Positions 33,008 through 44,799 of a stretch of 64,000 nucleotides of DNA are shown one piece after another. Source of the stretch: Diphasiastrum complanatum (taxonomy: Eukaryota > Streptophyta > Lycopodiopsida > Lycopodiales > Lycopodiaceae); assembly GCA_029204225.1 (NCBI GenBank), contig CM055103.1, positions 53,237,538-53,301,537 of the forward strand, written 5' to 3'. Position numbers and translations under genes: made by a program. Below the pieces are notes generated by a model. The model worked only from the letters and a program-made list of their open reading frames with translations, made no database searches and was not told the origin of the DNA. How positions within the stretch are numbered: position 1 is the stretch's first letter; each line of letters opens with the position of its first letter.

Positions 33008-34666
33008 TCAGCTCCTTATTTGCACCCACACAGCTATGCTTGGAATGCCTTGATTGACTGCAAACATCATATAGTAGCCAGCAGGAGCTACATTGCTGTT
33101 GGGTGGAGCTGATCCAGTGATGGAGTAAGTGTTATCTCCGAGTGGCATTGCGCTTTGCACACTGAGTTGAAGCAGACGCTGCCCTTGGCCGTAAGAGTGG
33201 GTGGTGAAGGGAGCACTGATGAGATTGAGCTCTACAATGCCGGTGACAGGAATGGGTGTGGTGATGGTGACAGTGAAAGCTAGATTGTAGAATAGAAACA
33301 CAGGAGTGCCGATGATTGTAGGTCTCAGAGATGCAAGATTTGGGCTGAGATACTCTGGTGAGAATGCTTCAAGCCTCAGCTCGGTGGGAAAATCGCCATC
33401 AAAAGTGTAATAGTAGTGAGTGTTGCTGCCCGCTAGCAGAATGCGGCCATCTGGAAGCAGATTTGCCGTGGAATGATACATTCTAGGTATCGTGGTTGGA
33501 CTCAGCACCATGAACCTCAGCCCTTGACCTGCCTTGGGCTGATATAGCACTGGATTGAGGCAAGGAAACCATGCTAAGCCGAAGCCCTGCGAGCCCGCCT
33601 GAGCTCCATTGATAATCAGCACATCTCTAGAAGGAAGCAGGATCATATCTCCCATGTTGCGAGGAGATGGCATTGTCTCCATGTTCCACACAGGCGACGG
33701 ATCTGTGACAGTCATTCGGCCACAGGTGTTGGATGCCGGCATCTGGGCTGGAGGATTGAGGAAAGCGCCATACTGTGCTCCTCCACAGATCATTACCTCT
33801 GCTGTGGAAAATCCATTCTCCGCTGTCAAAGGCAGAAGCACGGACGATCCAGCCGAGGGATAATTGCGAGGCCCTCCTGGGATGGTTGGGTATGTCCGCA
33901 GGACAGCATTGCTTCTGTAATTATACAAAATGGAGTCCCTGTTCGCGAAGATGAAGAGATTTCCATCGGGAAGAAGGTGCACGTACGGGTAGAGATTGTC
34001 CATTTCCATGTCGTTGGTGTCTTTCAAAAATTGCAGCCAGATCTTGCCTTCCCCGGGAGCTGCAGGCACGAATTCCACAGTGAACTCGTTGCGGCCGCCA
34101 ACCACAATCATCCGCCCATCAGGCAGCAGCTGGTTTGTAGAATACCACCGATCCGCTTGCAAGGACTGATCAGTCGCCTCCACCCAGTCGCACGATCCAC
34201 CAGCTGGACACGGAACAAAGTAGCGGATCTTCCTGATCCCATCCAGGTCCCCTCCCGTCTGCACCATCGTCCCATTTGCCACGAACGCTCCGGACGAGCA
34301 CCATGTGTCAGTTAAGATAGTGAGCGGGCGGATGGTGTTCGTGGCTGGATCGTAAAGAACAGAATGCGCTGTACAATCATGTGTGAGTGTTTGGTCTTGA
34401 GGATCGTCTCTGCAAAATCCATTTGCGAGGTTGATTTTGGAAGCTCCCACGTCTGTGCGATCCAGCAAGATCACAGTGCCATCATAGGTGACTGCAGTAT
34501 GCATAGAGGCGATGCCTACGTTCGCGATCAGCAGCTCCCATGATCCAGGCAGCTGCCCTCTGACCCCCCTTGCCAGAAACACAAAAGCAATGTAGAGTAT
34601 CAGCAGCTCTCTGGAACTGTGTCTTGCTGTAATCCTATTGATTTTCCGCATGGTAATGCTGATCAC
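33008..34666 (-). CDS. GLOX: Glyoxal oxidase (galactose-oxidase-like copper radical oxidase), intronless
   Basis: 552 aa, complete. Secreted copper radical oxidase that oxidises aldehydes (glyoxal, methylglyoxal or similar) to acids while making H2O2, probably in the apoplast. Seen: a hydrophobic signal segment (about residues 20-36) ending ARGVRG; an N-terminal glyoxal_oxid_N propeller with repeated LLPDGR...GG turns; a C-terminal DUF1929 domain (about 445-550). The catalytic set expected for the family is all present: Cys123 in TWCSSG (Tyr-Cys cofactor), Tyr175 in RWYSTN, Tyr397-His398 in RMYHST, His490 in FTTHSYGQGQ. Met6 is an alternative start. G+C is visibly higher than in the flanks and no frame damage is seen, so the gene is probably under selection. 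The exact substrate cannot be read from sequence. Confidence 0.95.
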   Translation of the reverse strand: MISITMRKINRITARHSSRELLILYIAFVFLARGVRGQLPGSWELLIANVGIASMHTAVTYDGTVILLDRTDVGASKINLANGFCRDDPQDQTLTHDCTAHSVLYDPATNTIRPLTILTDTWCSSGAFVANGTMVQTGGDLDGIRKIRYFVPCPAGGSCDWVEATDQSLQADRWYSTNQLLPDGRMIVVGGRNEFTVEFVPAAPGEGKIWLQFLKDTNDMEMDNLYPYVHLLPDGNLFIFANRDSILYNYRSNAVLRTYPTIPGGPRNYPSAGSSVLLPLTAENGFSTAEVMICGGAQYGAFLNPPAQMPASNTCGRMTVTDPSPVWNMETMPSPRNMGDMILLPSRDVLIINGAQAGSQGFGLAWFPCLNPVLYQPKAGQGLRFMVLSPTTIPRMYHSTANLLPDGRILLAGSNTHYYYTFDGDFPTELRLEAFSPEYLSPNLASLRPTIIGTPVFLFYNLAFTVTITTPIPVTGIVELNLISAPFTTHSYGQGQRLLQLSVQSAMPLGDNTYSITGSAPPNSNVAPAGYYMMFAVNQGIPSIAVWVQIRS

Positions 34667-34827
34667 TCAGGATCTTAACACATCAGATCTTATGATTGCA
34701 TCACCAGTGGATCGAAGAAGCTGAAGATCTGGAGCAGCTCCCAAATGCCAAGCCTCATATTCTTCACATTGTCCTTTGCTTCTCGCCCATTTCTTCTGAA
34801 GATCAGCCAGGAAAATCAAAGAGTCTT

Positions 34828-34971
34828 GTCAGCTGAGCAGAAAAGAGCATGAGTGAAAATCAAAGAGTATATGATCAGCTCAGCAGAGCAGAAAAGAGCA
34901 TGAGTGAAAACCAAAGATATATGATCAGCTCAGCAGAAGAGAAAGCATGAGTGAAAATCAAAGAGACAAGT
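34828..34971. repeat. Three 48-50-bp tandem repeats upstream of GLOX
   Basis: Units GATCAGCTCAGCAGA, GAGCATGAGTGAAAA, then CAAAGA at about 34828, 34873 and 34923. They lie 160-305 bp upstream of the start codon, so in the 5' UTR or core promoter. Confidence 0.85.
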
Positions 34972-35031
34972 GCAAAAGGCACGAAAACCCAAAGAGAATA
35001 GAACAGAAACATAGTATAGAATAATACAAGA

Positions 35032-35108
35032 GAAAACCCAGCTCCAGAAGTGCTCAGCAAAAGCATCAGAGAAAACCCAACTCCAGAAATGCTCAGTCAA
35101 AAGCATCA
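35032..35108. repeat. Two 38-bp tandem repeats upstream of GLOX
   Basis: GAAAACCCAGCTCCAGAAGT and GAAAACCCAACTCCAGAAAT, each followed by GCTCAG and AAAGCATCAG. About 370-440 bp upstream of the start codon. Confidence 0.85.
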
Positions 35109-35202
35109 GTGAAGCAGATGAAAAGAAATATCCCTTTGGCAAGGAAGGGGAGGGGGGCATCATCTTAGTGGCACCTAAGATTTCAAACCCCATCACAGTT
35201 GA

Positions 35203-35348
35203 ATATTTTTTGGACCTTTCAGATTTTGCCACGTGTCATTGATCAACCACCCAAAAGCTCCCAACTGGTCTGGTGGAATATCATATTTTTTGGACCTTTC
35301 AGATTTTGCCACGTGTCATTGATCAACCACCCAAAAGCTCCCAACTGG
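35203..35348. promoter_or_regulatory. Duplicated 66-bp module with G-box/ABRE core, distal GLOX promoter
   Basis: 35203-35268 is repeated nearly perfectly at 35283-35348 (80-bp period). Each copy carries GCCACGTGTCATTGATCAACC with a palindromic CACGTG (35230-35235 and 35310-35315). CACGTGTC is the classic plant bZIP/bHLH G-box and abscisic-acid response core. The site is about 565-650 bp upstream of the start codon. Function is inferred. Confidence 0.6.
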
Positions 35349-35359
35349 CCTGATGTAAA

Positions 35360-37800
35360 AGATATTCCACCATGGGAGAGAGAGGGTACATGATCAAATT
35401 TCTGTGCTCACAAAGAACCTGTAAAAGTCCATTGATTGCTTAATTGTTGCTGGAACAAAAACTGGAGAAGCAAAAAAAATGGGAGGAAAAAAACTGGCCT
35501 CCCAAAAAAAAAACAGGGCCCTACTTACACACTGGCACTATGAGATGCCCTGTTTATGGTCAGTGCACTTGGCTGGTTGAAAGAGAGAGGGGAGGGGGGT
35601 GACCATGGGGCCCTCTGGCCTGCAATTTGACGTGCTTGCATAGGAAATGGATTTTCGTATTATTAACCTTAACCTTCACATGACGTGTAAATTTAGTGGC
35701 CACATTTCAAACCAAAAATGGAATAAATTTTTTAAAATATTTGCCCCCCATTTGAAATGGGGGGCTTCTCAAAATTACCTTTCAAACAGAAGGGTGGCTT
35801 TCAGGGTGACCGTTCAGTTTGAAAGAGTGAATGCTATCTCTGATAATTTGCTGAGTTATTTTTTTTTTTGAAAGGAAGCTAAGATTTTTGACATGATTGC
35901 AACTTGCACATACATGGGGGTGAAGAATGGGAGGCCCTTGGAGGCATAAAGATAAATGATGAAAGCATGGTCTAATAAATAAATAAATAAATATACGAGT
36001 GTTGACGTTCACAATAAAGACAAGACACCCCCATCACAAGCACTTAGGATGCCATGAGGTCCCACATCAAATGCAACCTCAATAAGAGATTTGTCTTTTT
36101 AGGGTTGTGAGAACTTATGGAAAGCTCTAAAAAGAAAAAGTTTTTTTTAACCTAATGACAAGTGCATCACCTACATCACATTAGCATAGTTTATACACAA
36201 CTTGCAAGGGTTAGGATAGCCGCCAAGCCTGATCCATGAGCACAAACCTCCAAAATATGTCAACAAAGCAATAGTCACCATTCGAGGTTGCATCAACATG
36301 GCGTCGAGAGACCCAAGTCATCCGCACTCTTCGGACAAACTTTTCCTTTCACTGGACGAACCACATTCATCAAGACAATGTCTTTTACAATGGACTTGCT
36401 AATTTTAATTTTTTTTTTTTGTAAGAAAAGTCCAATTATAAAATGACCCTCATGTGCCCAATAAACAACCGAAAAAACTATCAGTCACAAAAAACAGACG
36501 ATAAGAAAGTCCAATAATTGCAAGATAAATAAATGTGTCTAGTAGTAAAAAAACTTTAGGATATACAAAAGAGCAAATCTATGTACAACCTCTGAGAGTG
36601 GTGCTTTGTGCCCAAGAAAAAATTCCTTAATAGCTAGATATGCCAACTCAAGACAATATTGGAAGCGTGCCATAGCATAGGAACAACTCTGTTAGCATTA
36701 TACATCTTGGCACCCAAAACATCTTGCACAAGAGAAAGAGGGACTGACACATAGAAGAAATGATGTCGCAATTGAAGCCAAAGGTCAAAACAACAGAGAG
36801 AGAAAAGATGGGCCAACATCTTAGTGAATGTTTGGCAAAGAGGATGTAAGGTATTTGGAAACTAAAGAAACCACAAGGGGAAAGGAAGAGCATCAGAAAC
36901 AATGTGATAGGCAAATACACAACATTTATGTAAACCTTAAGCTAGTTTTAAACTAGCAAAACTATTTGTGATGGAAACTATATTCCTTGCAAACATATGT
37001 CCTACGTCTTGTTGAAGCTCAAGGGCCAGACTCACCATTAGTTGTTTCATGTCATTTCCACCAAGACAATGGTGGTCATTCAGCACTATTGCTAGGAGTT
37101 TAGACTCTCTTTTAGAGAAACTTGTAGGGGAAATGTATTGTTTGATAATATAGGTGGAGCTAAATTCCACTTCTATCTAATGTGCATAGAGAGGTTTGTA
37201 GGCCTTATCTCCTAGCCATGCACACTCCATATGAGAGAGAGCATGAGGCTCCCTTGTCTTATCATAACTTTTGAGGCCTGGTTGCATATAGCTCAAGATG
37301 AATAGTAGTTTTGGATATAATTGTGTGTTTTATATAAAGACATTTTGGTTATGTATTGTAGTCTGCAAAATTTGTGAATTATTATTCATTGACTGTAAAT
37401 GTTTATTTTTGATGTTTTGATTAAAAAAATACGTAAGAGCTTTCCAAAAAGTATTGAGAAAACAATATTACCTTCTATAATTGGAATTTTGAGGGCATAT
37501 ATACATAGGTTTATCATTATTGTTGTTGTTACATTGTGGATGTTGTTCATCATGTACTTTATCAACTAAGAGTTTTTTATTCTCACCTTTGGCAAGAGAG
37601 AAATACAATGGCATTTATCGATTGTAAGATAGTGAAAATGTGTGGCAGTGTATGATATCACTTAAAAAATATGACATCGATTGAAAACTATTTAAATCAA
37701 TGCAATGTTACAGTCGTTGCAATGAGTTTTTTAAAGACTCAGTAAACAGGTCAATCCTCAAAGGGAAGTCAAGGACACTTCTACAAGAGAAAGTTTGTTG
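35360..37800. other. No gene seen
   Basis: Contains homopolymer runs (poly-A near 35500, poly-T near 35860 and 36410) and a short (AAAT)n near 35985. Open frames are short and featureless. Confidence 0.5.
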
Positions 37801-37809
37801 CTAAATCTA

Positions 37810-38600
37810 CAAAGCTTTTGGATCACTCCAAACACAATGCAGAAGAATCCAAGCTAAAAATTGTCACATGCCATTATTACAAGAAGGCTAAACACATTAT
37901 TAGAGACTACATAAGAGAATTGCAAATGAGAAAAAGAAAAATCAGCAAACAAAAACAATTTTCAATACAACACAATCAAGTCAGCACAAGTTGTTTACAA
38001 TCAGGCAACAAGAGCAATTAAATTTTGATTGTTGGAATCTTGATTCTAGATTGCACAACATATGACTAGTAACTAGCATTGTTCAAGTCACTTTGAAATC
38101 TACTAATGGCAAAAAAAATTATTTAGGAGATAATAGTTTCTAGAAGATTAAAGGAGAATGAACTATCTAGCTAAAATGTCAAGATGGGTCAATAAACACC
38201 ATTCAAATTATCTTGTTGTCCCCAGAACGATAAAATATTTATAATACCCATTAGTAGAATTGTTGATATGGGCCTCAAAATTGAATTCGATTCACAAAAG
38301 TGCATAAGTGATAAACAAGATGCTTTTGTCAAAGGAATCAAAGAAGGATTTTTTTACAAACTAAGTCCTTACAATCCATCAAATCTTATTAATGTGGAAG
38401 AGTTCCTAGTTAGTTCATTGAGTATAAATACTGACGAAGCAAATATCGACAAATATCTATGGTATTTCATATTAGACCATCCAAAATTTCAACACATGCA
38501 AGAAAGAAATCTAATCACTAGACTAGACATCAAGAAAACAAGTTCTTTTGATTTTTGTGAAGATTATATAATGGGTGGGTAAGCATTCCAGAAAGAAATT
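37810..38600 (+). pseudogene. Copia gag end, protease and pre-integrase relic
   Basis: A decayed zinc knuckle (VTCHYYKKAKHIIRDY, with Tyr for two Cys) near 37863. A protease-like stretch follows in another frame, then a 104-codon frame (38268-38582) ending LWYFILDHPKFQHMQ and KTSSFDFCEDYIMGG. That last part is the pre-integrase H-x-C-x2-C-type region. It differs in family from the element that begins at 38940. Confidence 0.6.
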
Positions 38601-38939
38601 CAACTGAGGTCTCAAGTTTGACAATGGTTGCTGACAATGGTTGACATATGGAAATTGGTGTAAGCTATTAGCTCATTACAACAATAAATTGTTGATATGA
38701 AAAATAAATGTGAGTGAGACAAGTAGGAATTGAAGAGCTAGTCCTTATAGCCAATAATCCACTTTAGTTCTAATTTTTTTCTCTGGAGATAAGAAGAAAT
38801 TATATTTTGATGTGATTTTTGATTTGCTGGACATTTTCCATGAATGGTTTACCAAATAGAATCTGGATAACTGCATCATCTCATGCTCTATATGTGAACA
38901 AAGACTCAAAATGACAGAAGCTAAAAAGCTCTAAGCAGT

Positions 38940-41267
38940 CCGCATCAAATCAAAAGTCGACACAAAGTCAGAAACAATTATCAAATCCACAGTCGAAGAA
39001 GAAGATGTTATGTAAGTATTGCAAGCGCACTAATCATGAGATCCAGGATTGTAGGGTACTAAAAGCAAAGAATTCCAGCAACCAACCAGATCAATAGGCG
39101 AATGCAGTTGCAGTATTATCTCCCGATCTCGACATGGACGAAGGAGCATTTATGATCAAAGACCAAAAGGCACTATTCGATAATTCTTGGTTTTTTGATT
39201 TTGGAGCTACTCAACATATGACCAGTCACAATGAGCATTTTCACTCATACATGTCTTACAATACAAAGAAATACATTTATCTTGGCAACAATAGCACACA
39301 CACTATCGAAGGTGAAGGCACTGTACGATTAAAGTTCCAACATGATCAATTCAAACTACTATCAAATGTTTTGTATATATCTAAATTCTCTACAAATCTG
39401 TTATCAATAAGTAGAATTACTGATTTAGGTCATAGGGTAGAGTTCGAGTCTGATCAATGTCGAATTATCAATAGGACAAATAAGATCCTTGCACTTGACA
39501 AGAGGCATGGATACTTAAATAGACTGACACATTGTTATTCTGACAGTAGTCAAGCCTTGGAAACCTATGTTCTTGTCAATAAAGCATTACTTTGGCATTA
39601 TCGATTACGACACTTGAATCTGTGTCGAACATGTCCATACAATCCCTAGCACTTGATCTCAACTATCCAACCAGCAAAGTTGACCTCCTTGTCTGTCAAA
39701 GTTGCATTCTTGGAAAGCAGACTAGGATTCCTTTTAGATCGAGTCATAGGCATGCAACAAAAGATGTTCTAGACATTGTTCATTCATATATGTGGTCCAA
39801 CGCAAACTTTGAGTTTTTGGATGTATCGCTTATGTGCAAATACCGCAAGATCTCAAGAAGAAGCTCGACTTCCAGAGTATCAAATCTATTTTCATCAGCT
39901 ACACTCCTTTAGATAAAGCCTATAAGTTGTATGATCATGTCGAGTCGAAGATATTCACTAGTTGGGATATCATCTTCATCGAAGACTAGTTTATCGACCT
40001 CAAACGTAAGGGAAAATCTCATGTAGCCGAATTATCGGACTCTCCTGAATTATCGAACACTTATGTTCCCAAGTCAACTATTCCTATTGAAGGTCCTAGC
40101 TCGTCTACATTAGAGGAACAACCTATCAACAACGAATCCGAAGAAGATGATGTTGTAGTGCAGCAACTATAGCATGATGAAAATAGTCAACTTCGCTCAT
40201 TGCCCAAAAGATCGACAAGAGAACGTAGACCACCTATAAGGTATATCGACGAGTCTATAGCCTAACTTGTTCAAGAGCCGACTACTATTGAAAAGGCACT
40301 AAGTTAACCAAATTTTGATCTTTGGAAGAAAGCTATGGATAAAGAGTATTCATCTCTTATCAAGAACCAGACTTGGACTATTGTCAAATTACTTGCTAGC
40401 AAAAATGTAGTTGATTGCAAATGGATATTCAAAATCAATTACAAGGTAGATGGAAGCATCGATCAAAGAAAAGCTTGACTTGTCACCAGAGGATTTTCTC
40501 AGGTACATAATGTCGACTACATTGAGACTTTCAGTCCAGTAGTTAAACATTCTTCAATCAGACTTCTATTGTCATTTGCTGTTGTAGAAGATTTAGAAGT
40601 ACATCAAGTGGATGTACATATCTCATATCTTAATGGAGTTATCAATGAAGACATTTACATGATGCAACCCGAAGGTTATAATATCAAAGGCAAATAGAAT
40701 TATGTATGTAAACTCCACAGAGCATTTTATGGCTTGAAGCAATCTGCTCGAGTATGGTTTCAAAGGATCAACACTTGTCTTATCGATCATGGCTATAAAC
40801 CAAACACTCAGATTATAATGTCTACTTCAAGTCAGTGCAACATTTCTTTTAATTATCACTTTGTATGTGGACAACACATTGCTTTTCAACAATAGTATCG
40901 ATCTAATAAAAGAAGCTAAGACAATGCTATCTTCCGAATTCGACATGACCGATCTAGGCGAAGCTCATTATTGTCTGGGTATTCAAATTCAAAGAGACAG
41001 AAAATAGAAGTTGATCTACATTACTAAGCAAAGATACATTCGTAATATGTTGATCAGATATAATCTGATGAATTGCATTAGCTCACTCACCGATGGACCT
41101 AGGACTCAAATTGTCGAAGGACCAATGTCTTCAGACGATTGAAGAGAAGGAGCAGATGCGTGAGTATCCTTATCATTCGATAAGAAGATCTCTTGTGTAT
41201 GTGATGATCTGTACCAGACTAGACATAGCTTTTGTAGTCAGTTTCTTAAGTCAATTTATGACTAATC
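38940..41267 (+). mobile_element. Copia element 1: gag end, protease, RT; integrase core deleted
   Basis: Zinc knuckle CKYCKRTNHEIQDC (about 39010); protease SWFFDFGATQHMTSH and VLYISKFSTNLLSISRI (39134-39649); pre-integrase CQSCILGKQTRIPF and DIVHSYMWSNA (to about 39805). It then passes directly into the post-integrase FGCIAYVQIPQDL, so the catalytic core of integrase is missing. RT follows with stops: DLWKKAMDKEYSSLIKNQTW, VVDCKWIFKINYKVDGS, SIRLLLSFAVVEDLEVHQ, KLHRAFYGLKQSARVWFQR. It ends in VSFLSQFMTN at 41267, where an LTR of another element begins. Confidence 0.85.
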
Positions 41268-42087
41268 TGTTAGATTTCTTATGCTCAGTCTTAAACAAAT
41301 CGTTCAAGTAATGAGCATCCTGAAAAACCGAAGGCCGACAACATATTTTCGGGCCTTCACATTTTTTCCTTGAGATTTCTTGTGCCTTAGAAATCATTTT
41401 AAGGCACCTTATCCTTCTTCGCCTTTTTCACTCCTTCGAAAAAAATGCAACACATTGACCAAGTGGCCAGAATGCCTTAGAAACCATTCTTAAGGCATCA
41501 TCTGATTTTTCGCCTTCTTCACCTTTTCCCGTTCACAAAAAATACGACACACTGGCCAGAATGACTTAAACCATTTCTGGACCACCTTCAACTTTCTGCC
41601 TTTTTCTCTTTACGAAAAATGCGACAAAGTACCTAGAAAACCTTAAAACCATTTTAGGGCACCTTCGCCTTTTTCAGTTTTCTTCGTCGCCTCTAAACTA
41701 AGGCACTTTTTCACCTTTCTCACTGCCTGTAGTTTAAGGCACCTTCGCCTTCTTCTCTGCCTTCAATGTAAGACACTTTTTTTGGTTTTTTTTTCTGCCT
41801 TTTTGCCTTCTTCGTTGCCTTGAATCTAAGGGCGCCTTCGGAATCTACATACCTTTAGTATAAGGGCACCTTCAGGAGTTGCAAACCTTCAGTCTAAAGG
41901 CACCTTCGAGATTTTCGACTTTTTTACGTTTTTGCTGCATTGGCTGATCGACGTCGCCAACTTATCAACAACCCTAAAAACAATTAATCGACGCCGATCG
42001 ACGTCGCCAACTTATCAGCAACCCTAAAAACAACTGGACAACCAAATATCCCAAAGGCGGTTGGTGGTTACCAACTTTGTACATATG
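41268..42087 (+). repeat. LTR A of copia element 2, right end missing
   Basis: Starts TGTTAGATTTCTTATGCTCA and aligns with LTR B (43622) up to TTTGTACATATG, where it breaks off into integrase sequence. It lacks the last 160 bp or so, including TATA and R/U5. It is rich in AAGGCACCTTCGCCTTTTTC-like words and carries an internal duplication of GACGTCGCCAACTTATCA (41950-42030). Confidence 0.85.
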
Positions 42088-43614
42088 GTGTAGCTGACCG
42101 GAAGAACCAGACACTCATTGAAAGTGCCAAGAGCATGATGGCCCATGTCTCTCTTCCAAAGAAATTTTGGGTAGAAGCTGTTACTACAACTGTCTATTTA
42201 CAAAATCGATCCATCACCAAAGCCCTGACTGGCAAGACACCTTATGAGGTGTGGACAGGATCAAAACCATCACTCAAACATATTCGAGAATTCGGATGCA
42301 TCGCTTTCACTCAGATCCCTGAGGATCGCGTCGATCCGCCTACTCTTCTCTTTTGCAGCCGCGACAGACCTTGACGTCCACCAGATGGATGTCCAAACCG
42401 CTTTCCTCAATGGAACCATCAAAGAGGAGATCTACATGATACAGCCAGAGGGATACGAACTCAACGACCAGCAACAACACCTTGTATGCAAAATCCACAA
42501 GGCACTCTACAGGCTGAAACAGTCACCCAAAGCCTGGTTTTAGAAGATAAATGCATTTCAAAATAGAGAATGGTTTCATTTTACGCTCAGCAAACTCGAA
42601 TGTCTATTTCAAATCTATATTAGATTACTTCATCATCATCACTCTCTACGTAGATGACACACTTTTATTCAATAATAATCTAAATTTGATGAAAGATACA
42701 AAATGCAAACTGGCCCAGGAATACAAGATGACTGACATGGGTCAGCCCACTATTGTCTCGGAATCCAAATTCAACAAGATCGACCCAGCAGACTGATCTT
42801 TATCAGTCAACAACGATATCTCAAGAACGTTTTGGAAAACTATGGAATGGCCAACTACAAACCCAGTCTCTTTCCACTCGACCCTGGACTAAAACTATCA
42901 AACGAACAGTATCCTCAAACTAAGGCAGAAAAGGAGGAGATGAAGCGCTACCCGTTTCAATCCATCATCGGCTCACTAATGTACGCAATGATCTGCACGC
43001 GACCAGACCTTGTATATTTGGTCAGTACACTCAGCCAGTTCTTGTCAAATCCAGACGTAGCTCATTGGAAAGAGCTAACAAAGGTCATGAAGTACATCCA
43101 AGCAACGACAACTCTCAGCATCGCAGCCAAACTACCAACATCCTTGAAGCCTACACAAATGCGGATTGGGCAAGAGAAGTCAACACCAGAAAATCAACTT
43201 CCGGACTTGTATTTTTATATCTCATGGAAGAGCCGGAAGCAGACCTTAGTTGTATTATCATCAATGGAATCCGAATACATAACTGCCACCAATGCAACCA
43301 AAGAGGCGATATGGCTAAGGCAACTGCTTGCAGACCTAAACCTTGCACAAACACTTCCTACAACAATCAATTGTGACAATCAAAGCACAATAGCGCTATC
43401 TCTCAACCCGAGATTTCACTCTCGAAGGAAACATATAGAAATCAGATATCATTACCTTAGAGAGAAAGTGCACAGCAAGGAAACAGAACTGGTTTTCTGT
43501 AGAACAAATTACATGGCAGCAGATTACTTCACAAAGGCTCTATCAAAGGAGCAACATCTTAGATTTAACGATATGTTAAATCTGAAGATCAAAGTTTTTC
43601 AAGATCCACATTAA
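42088..43614 (+). mobile_element. Copia element 2 internal region: integrase end, RT, RNase H; doubly deleted
   Basis: Begins in YGVADRKNQTLIE and FWVEAVTTTVYLQNRS (integrase C-terminal half), FGCIAFTQIPED, then jumps to RLLFSFAAATDLDVHQMDV (RT), dropping the integrase-RT linker and RT start. ALYRLKQSPKAWF, ITLYVDDTLLFNN (YVDD) and a 260-codon frame (42832-43614) follow. That frame has GSLMYAMICTRPDL and RNase H ESEYITATNATKEAIWL, CDNQSTIALS, and DYFTKALSKEQHL, ending VFQDPH. Gag, protease and the integrase N-terminus are absent. Confidence 0.88.
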
Positions 43615-43621
43615 GGGGGAG
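43608..43621 (+). other. Polypurine tract of copia element 2
   Basis: CATTAAGGGGGAG just after the pol stop and directly before the TG of LTR B. Nearly identical to that of the 28-kb minus-strand copy. Confidence 0.8.
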
Positions 43622-44550
43622 TGTTAGATTTCTTATGCTCAGCCTTAAACAAATCGTTCAAGTAATGAGCATCTTGAAAAATCGAAGGTTGACAACATAT
43701 TTTCGGGCCTTCACATTTTCTCCTTGAGATTTCTTGTGCCTCAAATATCATTTAAAGACAGGTTCTTATCCTTCTTCGTCTTTTTTGCTCCTTAGCAAAA
43801 AGTGCGACACATTGGCCACGTGGCCAAAATGCCTTAGAAACCATTCTTAAGGCACTTTTGCTTTTTTTCCTTCTTCGCCTTTTTTCGTTCACAAAAAATA
43901 CAACACACTGGCTAGAATGACTTAAACCATACCTGGACCACCTTCAACTTTTTTGCCTTTTTCTCTTTGCGAAAAATGCGACAAAGTACCCAGAAAACCT
44001 TAAAACCATTTTAGGGCACTTCGCCTTTTTCAATTTTCTTCGCTGCCTCTAAACTAATGCACTTTTTTTGTCTTTCTCACTGCCTTAGTTTAAGGCACCT
44101 TTGCCTTTTTCTCTGTCTTCAATGTAAGGCACTTTTTCGGTTTCTTTTTGTTTTTGGCTTTTTGCCTTCTTCGCTGCCTTGAATCTAAGGGCGCCTAAGG
44201 GATTTACATACCATTAGTGTAAGGGCACCTTCAGGAGTTGCAAACCTTCAGTCTAAAGGCAACTTTGGGATTTTCGGCTTTTACGCGTTTTTGCTACATT
44301 GGCTGACAGATGTTGCCAACTTATCAGCAACCCTAAAAACAGCTGGACAACCAAATATCCCAAAGGCGGTTACCAGCTTTGTACATATGCAAAGACTGGC
44401 ATAAATAGTATTAAAAGCTTGTAAGATATTTTGTCTCTCGACACTTGTAAATATATATTAGCTGAATCAAGCTATGTAAGTGTTAATTTGAGTTCATTGA
44501 AATTTTTTTTCAGTCAAAGTTATCTGTAGCGAGCATTATCACGCTCAACA
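43622..44550 (+). repeat. LTR B (3' LTR) of copia element 2, 929 bp
   Basis: TGTTAGATTTC to CACGCTCAACA. A TATA-like GCATAAATAGTATT lies near 44399, about 150 bp from the end. The U3 part is a field of CTTCGCCTTTTT and AAGGCACC words. Confidence 0.8.
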
Positions 44551-44734
44551 AGTTGAAGGTATTACTTCAAGGGGTTGATTAGAGAAAATTTGGCCTTGGA
44601 AAGGGCCCTATAAGGATTGCCACGTAGGATGACAATTTTTTGGCAATGTAAAATACTAACATAAAATCAGTTTCTGCCCGCAGTCCTGCCCACACAGTCT
44701 TCGATGATTAGCTATTATGTGGGTAGTATAGTCT

Positions 44735-44799
44735 GTGATTGTTTTGTGCAGAACTAAGTTTGAAGGTCGAAGCATCCATGGATTCAAATTAAGGGAGAG
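44735..44799 (+). mobile_element. 3' tail of a copia element with polypurine tract
   Basis: TTTGTGCAGAACTAAGTTTGA, GGATTCAAATTAAGGGAGAG. It matches the pol tail and polypurine tract of the 52-kb minus-strand copia, and so probably belongs to element 1, whose RT stops at 41267. RNase H is missing between them. Confidence 0.6.

Noticed and set aside
33609-34315. Plus-strand open frames of 84 and 112 codons opposite GLOX
   Set aside because: Antisense shadows of an intact, conserved gene.
34828-35348. Spaced repeats considered as a CRISPR-like array
   Set aside because: Repeat units are contiguous or paired, of three unrelated types, in a plant promoter; no repeat-spacer pattern.
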